64,000 nucleotides of DNA, taken from assembly GCA_903828455.1 (NCBI GenBank), contig CAIKMJ010000062.1, positions 1-64,000 on the forward strand, read 5' to 3'. This DNA comes from an uncultured Acidobacteriia bacterium (GTDB taxonomy: Bacteria; Acidobacteriota; Terriglobia; Bryobacterales; Bryobacteraceae). Below are positions 44,928 through 58,138 of this stretch, one piece after another. The number at the start of each line of letters is the position of its first letter. Positions within the stretch are counted from its first letter, which is position 1. A program made the translations under genes and the position numbers. The notes under the pieces are model-generated. The model did not search any database. It had not been told where the DNA came from and saw nothing but the letters and a program-made list of their open reading frames with translations.

Positions 44928-47900
44928 TTAGAAGCTGGCCCGCAGCGCCAGTTGAGCGGTCCGCGCGGAACCGTTCTGCGCTGTGATCTGGCCGGCTGCC
45001 GTATTCGGCGTCGTGGTGCTGTTGTACAGCGCCTGGTTCGGCAGGCCGAAGTTCGGGTGGTTGGCGATGTTGTTCACCTCGAGCCGGAACTCCAGAACGA
45101 ACCGTTCCGAAATCTTCGAAATGTTCGTACGCTTCAGCAGTGCTGCGTCCACGTTGATGAACGCCGGTCCAACGGCCGTGTTGCGACCGAGGTTGCCGAA
45201 CGTTCCCACCGGGCTCAGCGAGAAGCAAGCCGGGTTGTACCACTGAGCAACAGTGCCGACAATCGGATTGCCGCTGCAGCCGGGATTCAGGTTCGGACGC
45301 ACCGGAGCATTCTTCGCGCTCTGGCCCGATCCCGTGAGATCGAAGCCGTCGAAGATGGTGAACGGCTGACCGGTCCGGGCGGAGAGGACACCGCTGAGGC
45401 GCCATCCCTTCACCAGTTCGTTCTTCGTGAACGGCAGTTCATAGATGCCGGTCACTTTCAGCACGTGGGTGAAGTCGAAGTTGGAACGCCCGTAATCGAG
45501 TCTCCGGTTGTACGGGTTCATCGTCAGCTGGTTGCCGCCGTCGGCGCTGTCCGGACCCTGATCGCCCGACACCGTATCCATCGTCTTCTGGAACGTGTAG
45601 GCAACCTGCGTCTGGAAGTGATTGGCGAAGTGCCGGTTCAGTCCGACCTGCATGGAGTTGTAGTTGGAATTGCCGTTGGTGGAGCGCAGGTCGAGCAGGC
45701 CGAAGTTGAGGTTCGGGCGCGGGTTCGGATTGACCGCGCCGTTGGCTCCCGGCGTGCCATAAAGACCGTTGATCGCGATCGGGAAATTCGCATCCGCCGA
45801 CGTCAGCAGGTGAACACCCTTCGACCCGACGTAAGCCACAGAGAAGATGGTTCCCTTTGCGACTTCACGCTGGATGCTCAGGTTGTACTGCATCATGTAC
45901 GGCGTATGGAAGGTCGACGCCCAGTTCAGGCCGAACTGCTGAATGGCCGGCGTGCCGGACGCCGAACCGGAAGCGAACGGAATCGGGAAGGTTGCCGGAT
46001 TCTGCAGCGTGTTGGTCAGGTAAGGACCCTGCGTCCAGTACGCGTCCAGCCAGATGTGCGCCGTCATTTCGTTGTAGAACATGCCGAAGCCGCCGCGGAT
46101 CGACGTCTTGTGATCGTCGAACGGATCGTAGGCAAAACCGATGCGCGGAGCGAAATTCTTCGTGCTCGGATTGTTCGGCAGCACCGTCGAAACCGGAACC
46201 CACGTGGTGTTGTTCCGGACATCGGTGATGTTCGTCAGGTTGTTGTGCCGTTCGCCCGGATTGCTGAGCCATTCATAACGCACGCCCAGATTCAGCGTCA
46301 GGCGGCGGTTGACCTTCCACTCGTCGTTGATGTACGGCATAAACTGCTGCTGCCGCGCGTCGCGATAGTTGTTCAGATGGCCGGGCAGCGCGCCGGTGAG
46401 CTGGCTCGGCGTTGCCGTCAGCATGCCGAGAATATTCGGGAACGTCCACTGCGCGCCCGTGTTGCCCTGATTGGTGAGGTCGACCACCACCGCAAACAGG
46501 GTGCCGAACTTCACGTTGTGGCTGCCGTGCGTCCAGACCATATCGTCCATGCCCTGGAAGTTCTGCTCCGCCATGCGGTACGGCACCAGGTTCGACGGTC
46601 CAAGCGTCAGCTTATTGAGCGTCAGGAAGTTCTGCGACGCACCCGGAAGATTGATCGCCTGCAGCGCGGGAAGCGGAGCAGTGGTCGTCTGTGCGTTTTC
46701 AAACGGACGCAGGAAGCTGATGCGCGCCAGGTTGATCATGCTCGGCGAAATCGTGTGGTCTTCTTCGATGGTGACGAAGTGATTTGCGGTCCGGTCAGCT
46801 TCACCGTTGAGGTTGGGAAGGCTCGTCGCCGCGTTGGCTGCCGTATTGGTCGCCTTGGCGGTGTCGCGGACGTAGCGGACAAACAGATTGTCCTTGGCCG
46901 AAAACGTATAGTCGAAGCGCGCCAGCAGATAATCGTCCTGGTTGGCGATCGGGCTGACCGAGGTGAAGTTGCCGACGCCGGCCACGTTGGTGGCGCCCAC
47001 AGGCATCAGGGCCAGCAGGGCGTTCACGCTCTGGGCGGCCGCGGCGTTCGCGTTCGGAGTGATGTACGCAAGACCGGTGGCGTTATTGCAGGCGTACTTG
47101 GTGCCGGCAGTCACGCAGGGAAGATATCCGTTGTGCGCGTTGATATCGGGCACGCCGGCCAGAATGCTTTCCGTTTCGGCTCCCTGGCGGATGCCTTCGT
47201 AGTTGGCGAAAACGAACGCCTTATTCTTCCTGATCGGTCCGCCGAGGCTGCCGCCGAAAAGTCCGCGGTGCGAAGGCGGCGCCTTGGCGACCGTGTCGCC
47301 CGGGCGAACGAAGGTTGCAAAGAAGCTGCGTGCCGTCAGCACGTCACTGTTGTTGAGGTAGAAGTAGGTCGATCCGTGGATCACATTCGTACCGGACTTG
47401 CTCGCCGCGTTGACCATGCCGCCGTTGCCGCCGAACTGGGCGCTGTAGGTGTTGGTCAGCGTCTGGTAGTCGCCGATGGCTTCGAGACCGAGCGTCGCGC
47501 CCGTCGCCGCCGAACCGGTCGAGTGACCGTTATACGTCTGCAGATTCGTGTTGTCGATCAGGAACAGGATGCCGTTGGCACGCGATCCGGAGATCGAATA
47601 GTTGGTCTGACGTCCGTAATTGGAGCCGCCAACCGCCGCCGTCTGGCTCACACCGGGCGCGAACGACAGCAGATCGGTCTGGTTGCGCGCTCCGAGCGGG
47701 AGCTCTTCGATCTGCGCCTGCGTCACCGTGTTGCTGATGGAGGAAGTGGTCGTATCCACCTGCGAAACCTGCGCATCGACCGTCACCACCTGCTGGGACT
47801 GGCCGACCGGCAGCGAAATATCCACAATCGCCTCGCCGCCAACCGTGGTCGAGATACCCTTGCGCACCACGGTCTGGAAACCGGCCCGCGATGCCTGCAC

Positions 47901-48152
47901 TTCGTAATCGCCGATCAGCACATCCGGCGCGCGATAGCGGCCCTGCGCATCACTGGTCAATGAAAGGACGTTGCCCGTACCGACGTTTTTCACATCGACT
48001 TTGGCTCCTGCCACGATGGCTCCGGACGAATCCGTCACGGTGCCGGAAATGATCGACGTGCTTGTCTGGCCGACCAGCATCTGCATCGACACTGCCAACA
48101 GCAGTGCGAACACAGCGGCGATACGCTGCAACTGCAACTTATAGTTCTTCAT
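44928..48152 (-). CDS. Giant TonB-dependent-receptor-like outer-membrane protein 1
   Basis: Outer-membrane receptor of 1074 residues from ATG 48152; the longer frame to 48329 has no protein-like N-terminus. The signal (FALLLAVSMQMLVGQ) is followed by a carboxypeptidase-regulatory-like beta sandwich (SIISGTVTDSSGAIVAGAKV), a plug domain (NQTDLLSFAPGVSQTAAVG, SGTNVIHGSTYFYLNNSD) and a 22-strand-type barrel ending TAQLALRASF. These acidobacterial receptors bind and import large or polymeric ligands, energised by TonB. The paralogue upstream is nearly identical over long stretches. The ligand is unknown. Confidence 0.93.
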   Translation of the reverse strand: MKNYKLQLQRIAAVFALLLAVSMQMLVGQTSTSIISGTVTDSSGAIVAGAKVDVKNVGTGNVLSLTSDAQGRYRAPDVLIGDYEVQASRAGFQTVVRKGISTTVGGEAIVDISLPVGQSQQVVTVDAQVSQVDTTTSSISNTVTQAQIEELPLGARNQTDLLSFAPGVSQTAAVGGSNYGRQTNYSISGSRANGILFLIDNTNLQTYNGHSTGSAATGATLGLEAIGDYQTLTNTYSAQFGGNGGMVNAASKSGTNVIHGSTYFYLNNSDVLTARSFFATFVRPGDTVAKAPPSHRGLFGGSLGGPIRKNKAFVFANYEGIRQGAETESILAGVPDINAHNGYLPCVTAGTKYACNNATGLAYITPNANAAAAQSVNALLALMPVGATNVAGVGNFTSVSPIANQDDYLLARFDYTFSAKDNLFVRYVRDTAKATNTAANAATSLPNLNGEADRTANHFVTIEEDHTISPSMINLARISFLRPFENAQTTTAPLPALQAINLPGASQNFLTLNKLTLGPSNLVPYRMAEQNFQGMDDMVWTHGSHNVKFGTLFAVVVDLTNQGNTGAQWTFPNILGMLTATPSQLTGALPGHLNNYRDARQQQFMPYINDEWKVNRRLTLNLGVRYEWLSNPGERHNNLTNITDVRNNTTWVPVSTVLPNNPSTKNFAPRIGFAYDPFDDHKTSIRGGFGMFYNEMTAHIWLDAYWTQGPYLTNTLQNPATFPIPFASGSASGTPAIQQFGLNWASTFHTPYMMQYNLSIQREVAKGTIFSVAYVGSKGVHLLTSADANFPIAINGLYGTPGANGAVNPNPRPNLNFGLLDLRSTNGNSNYNSMQVGLNRHFANHFQTQVAYTFQKTMDTVSGDQGPDSADGGNQLTMNPYNRRLDYGRSNFDFTHVLKVTGIYELPFTKNELVKGWRLSGVLSARTGQPFTIFDGFDLTGSGQSAKNAPVRPNLNPGCSGNPIVGTVAQWYNPACFSLSPVGTFGNLGRNTAVGPAFINVDAALLKRTNISKISERFVLEFRLEVNNIANHPNFGLPNQALYNSTTTPNTAAGQITAQNGSARTAQLALRASF

Positions 48153-48218
48153 AAATGTTTTAGAGTGGACTCCTGACCTCTTTTGCCCCTCCCCTGAGGG
48201 GGCACTGCATCGTCTGCA

Positions 48219-48250
48219 ATTATATATCCGCACTGTTAGGTTTTTGTTAA
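48219..48250 (-). promoter_or_regulatory. Candidate promoter of receptor 1
   Basis: On the minus strand TTAACA (48250-48245) stands 18-20 bp before the overlapping hexamers TATATA and TATAAT (48226-48219). The site is about 67-98 bp before the receptor-1 start. A GC-rich hairpin (CCCCT...AGGGG) lies in the leader. Position and sequence support a sigma-70-type promoter. Confidence 0.45.
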
Positions 48251-48365
48251 ATGAGCGTAACAGCGCTGTCATAATCCACCCGGACAGCACCTGACCGGAA
48301 CCCGATTCCGCGCCCCTCTGACACGGCAAACGATTGAAAGTAAATACCGTCTCCCCATAAACACA

Positions 48366-48415
48366 TCCGCCGCCTCCGCCACCCCGGATAAACCCGGGAA
48401 GGCGCAGACGGCGGA
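48366..48415. terminator. Terminator-like hairpin after receptor 2 (duplicate of 44844-44896)
   Basis: TCCGCCG (48366-48372) and CGGCGGA (48409-48415) are inverted arms with an inner CCCGG/CCGGG region, resembling the hairpin behind receptor 1 both in arms and in interior. It indicates that receptor and terminator were duplicated together. The following T-run is weak (TGTTTAT). Confidence 0.55.
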
Positions 48416-48418
48416 ATT

Positions 48419-48469
48419 GTAAAGGGCTGAATTGTAAAGCGCTTAGTCGTAAAGCGCTTTACAGTAAAG
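48419..48469. repeat. Four GTAAAG units with exact 15-bp period
   Basis: GTAAAG starts at 48419, 48434, 48449 and 48464. The third unit is part of a perfect 14-bp palindrome, GTAAAGCGCTTTAC (48449-48462). It sits between the receptor-2 stop and the terminator-like hairpin, and has no counterpart behind receptor 1. No protein-coding role is visible. Confidence 0.65.
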
Positions 48470-48491
48470 CGATGCGGGCTTGCGCTCGCGT

Positions 48492-51400
48492 CTAGAAGCT
48501 GGCCTTGAGAGCCAGCTGAACGCTCCGGGAACCACCGTTCTGCGAGGTGATCTGACCGGCACTTGCGTTGGCGGTAATCGTACTGTTGTAGATGTACGGA
48601 TTCGGCAGACCGAAGTTCGCGTGATTGAGCAGGTTCGTGGCCTCAAAACGGAACTCCAGAACGAAACGTTCCGAGATCTTCTGAATCGTCGTCCGCTTCA
48701 GCAGCGCAGCGTTCAGCGTGAACAGACCCGGCCCAACGGCCGTGTTCCGTCCCAGATTGCCAAACGTACCAATCGGGCTCAGCGAGAAGCACGACGGGTT
48801 GAACCATTCGTTGACGCTTCCGACGATCGGATTGCCGCTGCAACCGGGATTCAGGTTCGGGCGAGCCGGCGCGTTTTTCGCCGCCTGTCCCGAGCCGGAA
48901 TTATCGAAGCCGTCGAAGATGGTGAACGGCTGACCGGTTCTGGTGGTAATGACGCTGCTGAGTCTCCACCCCTTCACCAGTTCGTTCTTCGTGAAGGGCA
49001 GTTCGTAGATGCCGTTGATCTTCAGCACATGCGTAAAGCTGAAGTTCGAGACACCGTAATCGAAGCGGCGGTTCTGCGGATCGGTCGAAAAGAAGTTCCC
49101 GCCGTCTCCGCCGTCCGGACCCTGATCGCCCGACACCGTATCCATCGACTTCTGATACGTGTAGGAAACCTGCGCCTGGAAGTGATTGGCGAAGTGCCGG
49201 TTCAGCCCCAGCTGCAACGAATTGTAGTTGGAGTTCGACCCCGTGGAACGCAGATCGAGCAGTCCGAAATTCAGATTCGGGCGCGGGTTCGGGTTGACCG
49301 AGCCGGCGGGACCGGCCGTACCGTAAACACCGTTGATCTTCTGCGGAGCATTTGCGTCCGCCGAATAGATGAGGTGAACACCCTTCGAGCCGACGTAAGC
49401 TGCCGAGAAGATCGTCCCCCGGGCCACTTCGCGCTGCACGCTGAGGTTGTACTGCATCATGTACGGCGTGTGCATGGTGGACATGTAGTTCAGTCCGAAC
49501 TGCGTCACGGACGGAACCGCGGTGGTCGTGCCGCCCGAAAACGGTACCGGCCAGGACGGATTCACCACCTGCGCGTTGATGTACGGACCGTTACCCCAGT
49601 ACGTATTGAGCCAGATGTGCGCCGTCAGTTCGTTGTAGAACATGCCGAAACCGCCGCGGATCGACGTCTTGTGATCGTCGAACGGATCGTAGGCAAAACC
49701 GATGCGCGGAGCGAAGTTCTTCGTCGTCGGATTGTTCGGCATCACCGTCGGCACCGGCACCCACGTGGTGTTGGTGGCCACGTTGGTGACGTTCGTCAGG
49801 TTGTTATGCCGTTCGCCCGGATTGCTCAGCCATTCGTAACGGACGCCCAGATTCAGCGTCAGACGGCGGTTGAACTTCCACTCGTCGTTGATATACGGCA
49901 TGAACTGCTTCTGCACCGCATCGCGATAGTTGTCCAGATGGCCGGGCAGCGCGCCGATCAGAGTCGTCGGGGCCGCCGTCAGGAAGCCCAGAATGTTTCC
50001 GAACGTCCACTGCGCACCCGTGTTGCCCTGGTTGGTGAAATCGGCCACCACGGCAAAGATGCTGCCGAACTTGATGCTGTGGGCGCCGCGCGTCCACACC
50101 ACGTCGTCCATCACCTGGTAGTTCTGTTCCGCCATGCGGTACGGAACCAGGTTCGTCGGTCCAATCGTCAGCTTGGTGCCGAGGCTCAGCAGATTCTGCG
50201 CGGCGCCAGGCAGGTTGATCGCCTGCATCGCGGGGATCGGCGGAGTCGTCGTCCGGGCGCTCTCATAAGGACGCAGGAAACTCACCCGCGCCAGGTTGAT
50301 CATCGTCGGCGAAATCACGTGGTCTTCTTCCACCGTCACAAAGTGATTCGCGGTCGTGTCGGCCTCGCCGTTCAGGTTCGGAACGCTCGAACCGTTCGAC
50401 GCCGAATTGGTGGACAACGCTGTATCGCGCACGTAACGCACAAACAGAGAATCCTTCGCCGAGAACGTGTAGTCGAAGCGGCCAAGGAAATAGTCGTCGT
50501 GGTTGGCCTTCGGGCTAACGCTGACGAAGTTGCCTACGCCGGCCGACGTCGTCAGACCCACCGGGAACAGCGCCATCAGCGGCGCGATCGACTGCGGAAC
50601 GCCAACAAACGCCAGTCCCGTGGCGTTGTTGCAGGCATACTTGGAGCCAGCGGCGGCGCACGGCAGATAGCCGGCATGCGCGTTGATATCGGGAACGCCG
50701 GTCAGAATGCTTTCTGCCTCGGAGCCCTGGCGGATGCCCTCATAGTTGGCAAACAAAAACGCCTTATTCTTTTTGATCGGCCCGCCGAAGCTGCCGCCGA
50801 ATAGGCCGCGATGCGAAGGCGGAGCCTTGGCGATCGTGTCGCCCGGCCGGATGAACGTATCGAAAAAGTTGCGCGCCGAAAGGAACGAGCTGTTGGTGAT
50901 GTACAAATACGTCGACCCGTGGATCGTGTTGGTGCCGCTCTTGCTCGCCGCGTTCACCAGTCCGCCGTTGCCGCCGAACTGCGCGCTGTATGTATTGGTC
51001 AGAGTCTGATAGTCGCCGATCGCTTCGAGGCCGAGCGTTGCGCCCGTCGCCGCCGAACCGGTCGAGTGACCGTTGTACGTCTGCAGATTCGTGTTGTCGA
51101 TCAGAAACAGAATGCCGTTGGCGCGCGATCCCGAGATCGAATAGTTTTCCTGGCGTCCGTAGTTGGCGCCGCCCACCGAGTTCGTGGTGCTGACACCCGG
51201 CGCAAACGACAGCAGATCCGTCTGATTGCGCGCCCCCATCGGAAGCTCCTGGATCTGCGTCTGCGTCACCGTATTGCTGATGGAGGACGTCGTCGTATCC
51301 ACCTGCGATACCTGCGCATCCACCGTCACAACCTGCTGGGACTGGCCCACCGGCAGCGCGATGTCAACAATCGCCTCGCCGCCGACCGTGGTCGAAATGC

Positions 51401-51695
51401 CCTTGCGTACCACCGTCTGGAAGCCCGACTGCGAAGCCTGCACTTCGTAATCGCCAATCAGCACGTCCGGGGCGCGATAGCGGCCCTGCGCGTCACTCGT
51501 TAACGCAACCACGTTCCCGGTTCCGACGTTCTTTACTTCAACCTTGGCTCCGGCAACAACCGCGCCGGACGTATCCGTTACCGTGCCGGAAATGATCGAC
51601 GTGCTCGTCTGACCGAACATCATCTGCATCGTCATCGCCAGCAACAAACCGGCGACTCCGGCAAACCGCTGCCAGGGCAGCTTCTGCATCTTCAT
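48492..51695 (-). CDS. Giant TonB-dependent-receptor-like outer-membrane protein 2
   Basis: Outer-membrane receptor of 1067 residues from ATG 51695, with CAGGAG 10-14 bases upstream; receptor 1 has the same GTCAGGAGTCC leader. Signal FAGVAGLLLAMTMQMMFGQ, carboxypeptidase-regulatory domain (SGTVTDTSGAVVAGAKVEV), plug (NQTDLLSFAPGVSTTNSVG) and barrel ending RSVQLALKASF. It aligns along its full length with receptor 1; differences concentrate in loops between strands, the parts that face outside and would contact ligand. Tandem duplication followed by loop divergence is the likely history. Candidate -10 TAAAAT lies upstream at about 51757 on the minus strand. Confidence 0.93.
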   Translation of the reverse strand: MKMQKLPWQRFAGVAGLLLAMTMQMMFGQTSTSIISGTVTDTSGAVVAGAKVEVKNVGTGNVVALTSDAQGRYRAPDVLIGDYEVQASQSGFQTVVRKGISTTVGGEAIVDIALPVGQSQQVVTVDAQVSQVDTTTSSISNTVTQTQIQELPMGARNQTDLLSFAPGVSTTNSVGGANYGRQENYSISGSRANGILFLIDNTNLQTYNGHSTGSAATGATLGLEAIGDYQTLTNTYSAQFGGNGGLVNAASKSGTNTIHGSTYLYITNSSFLSARNFFDTFIRPGDTIAKAPPSHRGLFGGSFGGPIKKNKAFLFANYEGIRQGSEAESILTGVPDINAHAGYLPCAAAGSKYACNNATGLAFVGVPQSIAPLMALFPVGLTTSAGVGNFVSVSPKANHDDYFLGRFDYTFSAKDSLFVRYVRDTALSTNSASNGSSVPNLNGEADTTANHFVTVEEDHVISPTMINLARVSFLRPYESARTTTPPIPAMQAINLPGAAQNLLSLGTKLTIGPTNLVPYRMAEQNYQVMDDVVWTRGAHSIKFGSIFAVVADFTNQGNTGAQWTFGNILGFLTAAPTTLIGALPGHLDNYRDAVQKQFMPYINDEWKFNRRLTLNLGVRYEWLSNPGERHNNLTNVTNVATNTTWVPVPTVMPNNPTTKNFAPRIGFAYDPFDDHKTSIRGGFGMFYNELTAHIWLNTYWGNGPYINAQVVNPSWPVPFSGGTTTAVPSVTQFGLNYMSTMHTPYMMQYNLSVQREVARGTIFSAAYVGSKGVHLIYSADANAPQKINGVYGTAGPAGSVNPNPRPNLNFGLLDLRSTGSNSNYNSLQLGLNRHFANHFQAQVSYTYQKSMDTVSGDQGPDGGDGGNFFSTDPQNRRFDYGVSNFSFTHVLKINGIYELPFTKNELVKGWRLSSVITTRTGQPFTIFDGFDNSGSGQAAKNAPARPNLNPGCSGNPIVGSVNEWFNPSCFSLSPIGTFGNLGRNTAVGPGLFTLNAALLKRTTIQKISERFVLEFRFEATNLLNHANFGLPNPYIYNSTITANASAGQITSQNGGSRSVQLALKASF

Positions 51696-51977
51696 GATTC
51701 GAATGGACTCCTGACTGTTTTTTGTCCCCAAAGCGAGGGAATTGACCTCGCCAATTTTAGCACGATTGGTTAAGATTCGGTTAACGCAACGTTACGGAAC
51801 GCTCCCCATTCGGCCGCGGCCTGGCGTTGCCTGCGCGGCGCCGGGCCACCGCTGGCTCGCTCGCGGAGCTCCCGCTATCATGGAAGGAAGGGGGTCCGCC
51901 GCAACCGACCCGACGGGGCGACCTGTCAGCCGGCATCCGCACCAGCCCGGCACCGCCCCTGGAAACGCCGGTAAATA
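51696..51977. other. Divergent intergenic region and long metH leader
   Basis: A 282-bp region separates the receptor-2 start (minus) from metH (plus). It holds an A/T-rich part near the receptor (probable promoter) and a very GC-rich part before metH. In the latter CCGCAAC (51898-51904) and ACCTGTC lie about 25 bp apart, recalling parts of a cobalamin aptamer, but the full fold was not traceable by eye. I did not annotate a riboswitch. Confidence 0.4.
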
Positions 51978-55793
<3,816 letters not shown>

Positions 55794-55806
55794 CCGTCCG
55801 CCCGCT

Positions 55807-57294
55807 TTACCGCTCGCGATACTCGCCGAACACCGCGCGCAGCGTGTCGGAGATTTCGCCCACCGTGGCCTCGGCCGCCGCTGCATCCACAATGCGCGGC
55901 ATCAGATTCTCTGTCCCGCGCGCCGCCGCCTCCAGTGCCGCCAGACGCGCCCGCGTCGTCGCCTCGTCGCGGCCCGCCCGCAGCGCCCGCACCTCCGCCA
56001 CGCGCGTCCGTTCCATTGCGGGGTCGATCCGGAACACCGGGACATCCTGCCTGTCCTCGGCCTGAAACCGGTTCACCCCCACCACCACGCGCTCGCCCTT
56101 CTCCACCTCGCGCTGATACTCGTACGCCGCATTCTGAATCTCGGCCTGAATGAACCCGGTCTCGATCGCCCGCAGCGTCCCGCCCATCCCGTCGATGCGC
56201 CGCAAATACCCGGTCGCCTCCGCCTCAATCCGGTCCGTCAGCTCTTCCATGTAGTAGCTGCCGCCGAACGGATCCGGCACACTCGTCACGCCGCTCTCGT
56301 ACGCAATCACCTGCTGCGTCCGCAGCGCCAGTTGCGCCGACTCCTCCGTCGGCAATCCCAGCGCCTCATCCCGCGAATTCGTATGCAGCGACTGTGTCCC
56401 GCCCAGCACCGCCGCCAGCGCCTCAATCGTCGTCCGCACCACGTTCACATCCGGCTGCTGCGCCGTCAGGCTCGACCCCGCCGTCTGCGTGTGGAACCGC
56501 AGCATCCAGCTCCGTTCGCTCTTCGCCCCGAACCGCTCCCGCATCAGCTTCGCGTACAGCCGCCGCGCCGCGCGAAACTTCGCAATCTCCGTCAGAAAAT
56601 CGGCGTGCGCATTGAAAAAGAAGGAGAGCCGCGGCGCGAACGCATCCACATCGAGCCCCGCCGCCATCGCCGCCTCGATATACGCAATCGCATTGGCGAA
56701 CGTGAACGCCACCTCCTGCACCGCCGTGGAACCCGCCTCGCGTATGTGATACCCCGAGATCGAAATCGTGTTCCATTCCGGCACTTCGCTCGCCGCCCAG
56801 CCGAACAGGTCGGTCACTATCCGCAGCGCCGGCTTCGGCGGATAAATCTGCGTCCCGCGCGCGATGTACTCTTTCAGGATGTCGTTTTGAATCGTCCCGT
56901 TCAGCTTCCGCCCGTCCACGCCCTGCTCGCGCGCCACCAGCACATAAAACGCCAGCAAAACCGCCGCCGTCGAATTGATGGTCATCGACGTCGAGACTTC
57001 ATCCAGCCGTATGCCGTCGAACAGCTTCCGCATATCGGCCAGCGACGCGATCGAAACTCCCGTCCGCCCCACCTCGCCCGCCGCCAGCGCATGATCCGGG
57101 TCCAGCCCGATCTGCGTCGGCAGATCGAACGCCACCGAAAGCCCCGTCGTCCCCTGGCTCAGCAGATACCGATAGCGCCGGTTACTCTCTTCGGCCGACC
57201 CGAATCCGGCATACTGGCGCATCGTCCACAGACGGCTCCGGTACATGTCCCGGTAAATGCCACGCGTATACGGAAACTTCCCTGGCGATTCCAT
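55807..57294 (-). CDS. Methylmalonyl-CoA mutase-type catalytic subunit (no B12 domain)
   Basis: Catalytic barrel subunit, about 495 residues from ATG 57294 (GGAGG seven bases upstream). It carries [13 protein letters not shown] with the Tyr typical of methylmalonyl-CoA mutase, [38 protein letters not shown] (Arg for the substrate carboxylate), [12 protein letters not shown] and [14 protein letters not shown] with the catalytic His. Isobutyryl and 2-hydroxyisobutyryl mutases replace the Tyr, so methylmalonyl-CoA is favoured. The C-terminal B12-binding domain (DxHxxG) is absent, so a separate small subunit must exist elsewhere. A small membrane-protein gene precedes it by 22 bp. Confidence 0.9.
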   Translation of the reverse strand: MESPGKFPYTRGIYRDMYRSRLWTMRQYAGFGSAEESNRRYRYLLSQGTTGLSVAFDLPTQIGLDPDHALAAGEVGRTGVSIASLADMRKLFDGIRLDEVSTSMTINSTAAVLLAFYVLVAREQGVDGRKLNGTIQNDILKEYIARGTQIYPPKPALRIVTDLFGWAASEVPEWNTISISGYHIREAGSTAVQEVAFTFANAIAYIEAAMAAGLDVDAFAPRLSFFFNAHADFLTEIAKFRAARRLYAKLMRERFGAKSERSWMLRFHTQTAGSSLTAQQPDVNVVRTTIEALAAVLGGTQSLHTNSRDEALGLPTEESAQLALRTQQVIAYESGVTSVPDPFGGSYYMEELTDRIEAEATGYLRRIDGMGGTLRAIETGFIQAEIQNAAYEYQREVEKGERVVVGVNRFQAEDRQDVPVFRIDPAMERTRVAEVRALRAGRDEATTRARLAALEAAARGTENLMPRIVDAAAAEATVGEISDTLRAVFGEYRER

Positions 57295-57316
57295 CTGTCG
57301 GCCTCCATTTACCGGC

Positions 57317-57601
57317 CTACGACCGCGAAATCCGCCGCGCCTTACGGAACGATGAAACGCCATACCCCGCCATCACCACAATGAAGAGGAGCATGATGGC
57401 GAATTGCCCCGGCGGCAGCTCACCCGCCTTGCGGTACACCCGCCACGACGCGATCGCCGCAAACACCAGGAAGAGGAAGCCCAGCACCTCATGCCACAGC
57501 GAATGCACCGGCTTCACCGCCGCGGGCAGCACGTGTTTCACGAACTTGCCGGCGTTCCGCCCCGCGTCCGCTATATTGCTCGCCGTATTCGTCTTCGGCA
57601 C
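57317..57601 (-). CDS. Small membrane protein, unknown
   Basis: Protein of about 94 residues from GTG 57601 (AGGA six bases upstream); TTG 57616 would add five residues. Two membrane helices are visible, [15 protein letters not shown] and [19 protein letters not shown], with a positively charged loop (RVYRKAGE) and a basic tail (RKARRISRS). No family recognised. It is directly upstream of the mutase gene, possibly in the same transcript, but no functional link is apparent. Confidence 0.65.
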   Translation of the reverse strand: MPKTNTASNIADAGRNAGKFVKHVLPAAVKPVHSLWHEVLGFLFLVFAAIASWRVYRKAGELPPGQFAIMLLFIVVMAGYGVSSFRKARRISRS

Positions 57602-57671
57602 GCCCCATCCTACCAAAAAGACCGCTCCCGCCCCTCCGCGCGCGGCAGAGTCCTATGGGAGAAAACGGTAC

Positions 57672-57700
57672 TTGTCCCGGCGGGGGTCGGCCTGTACAAT
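57672..57700 (+). promoter_or_regulatory. Sigma-70-type promoter
   Basis: TTGTCC (57672-57677) and TACAAT (57695-57700) are separated by exactly 17 bp. The site is 109 bp before the GTG of the small 104-residue gene, leaving a leader of about 100 bases. It is the best promoter match seen in this part of the window. Confidence 0.6.
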
Positions 57701-57808
57701 CAAGGGAATAATTATCGCCATTTTGAATTGCGGGCAACCGTTGGCCCGTCAGTTGCATCATACGAGCAGGAGATCCCACTTCGGCTGTCCGAACAGAGGG
57801 GGTAAAAA

Positions 57809-58123
57809 GTGGAAGAACGTCTAAAAAGCCTCATGCAGGACCTCGGCAACGCGATTAATGAATCGCTTTCCGATTCGGAACAGATTGCCGAAGCCATCGG
57901 CGAGATCAAACACGCCGGTTACGACGTCTTTCTCGTTTTGGAAGCAACCATCGGATTCAACAAGCGCGAAGAGGGCGAGGACGCCGGCGATTCCGATGCC
58001 TCCTCCGAATCCACCACCCTCGAAGCACCCCGTGAAATCGCCTCAACCGGCCGGGTTCGCTTCACCACGCAGGACCAGCGCTTCCTCAAGGCGCTCCGTA
58101 TCACCGTCGACGAAGAAGCATAA
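57809..58123 (+). CDS. Small cytoplasmic protein, unknown
   Basis: A 104-residue acidic protein from GTG 57809, preceded by GAGGGGG. Helical N-terminus (MEERLKSLMQDLGNAINESL), a beta-like segment (YDVFLVLEATIGF), an acidic Ser/Asp/Glu linker and a basic/hydrophobic end (TTQDQRFLKALRITVDEE). No family known to me. A good promoter lies upstream and the frame shows GC-rich third positions, so it is most likely real. Its stop faces that of the glycosyltransferase gene, 15 bp away. Confidence 0.75.
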   Translation: MEERLKSLMQDLGNAINESLSDSEQIAEAIGEIKHAGYDVFLVLEATIGFNKREEGEDAGDSDASSESTTLEAPREIASTGRVRFTTQDQRFLKALRITVDEEA

Positions 58124-58138
58124 GCGCAGCCCCGGCGC

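Noticed and set aside
44916-50804. Plus-strand frames of 1015 and 774 codons opposite the receptors
   Set aside because: Antisense shadows with Arg/Val/His-rich repetitive translation; they mirror the receptor repeats.
51850-51977. Definite cobalamin riboswitch
   Set aside because: Only two short elements resemble the consensus and I could not fold the conserved core by eye.
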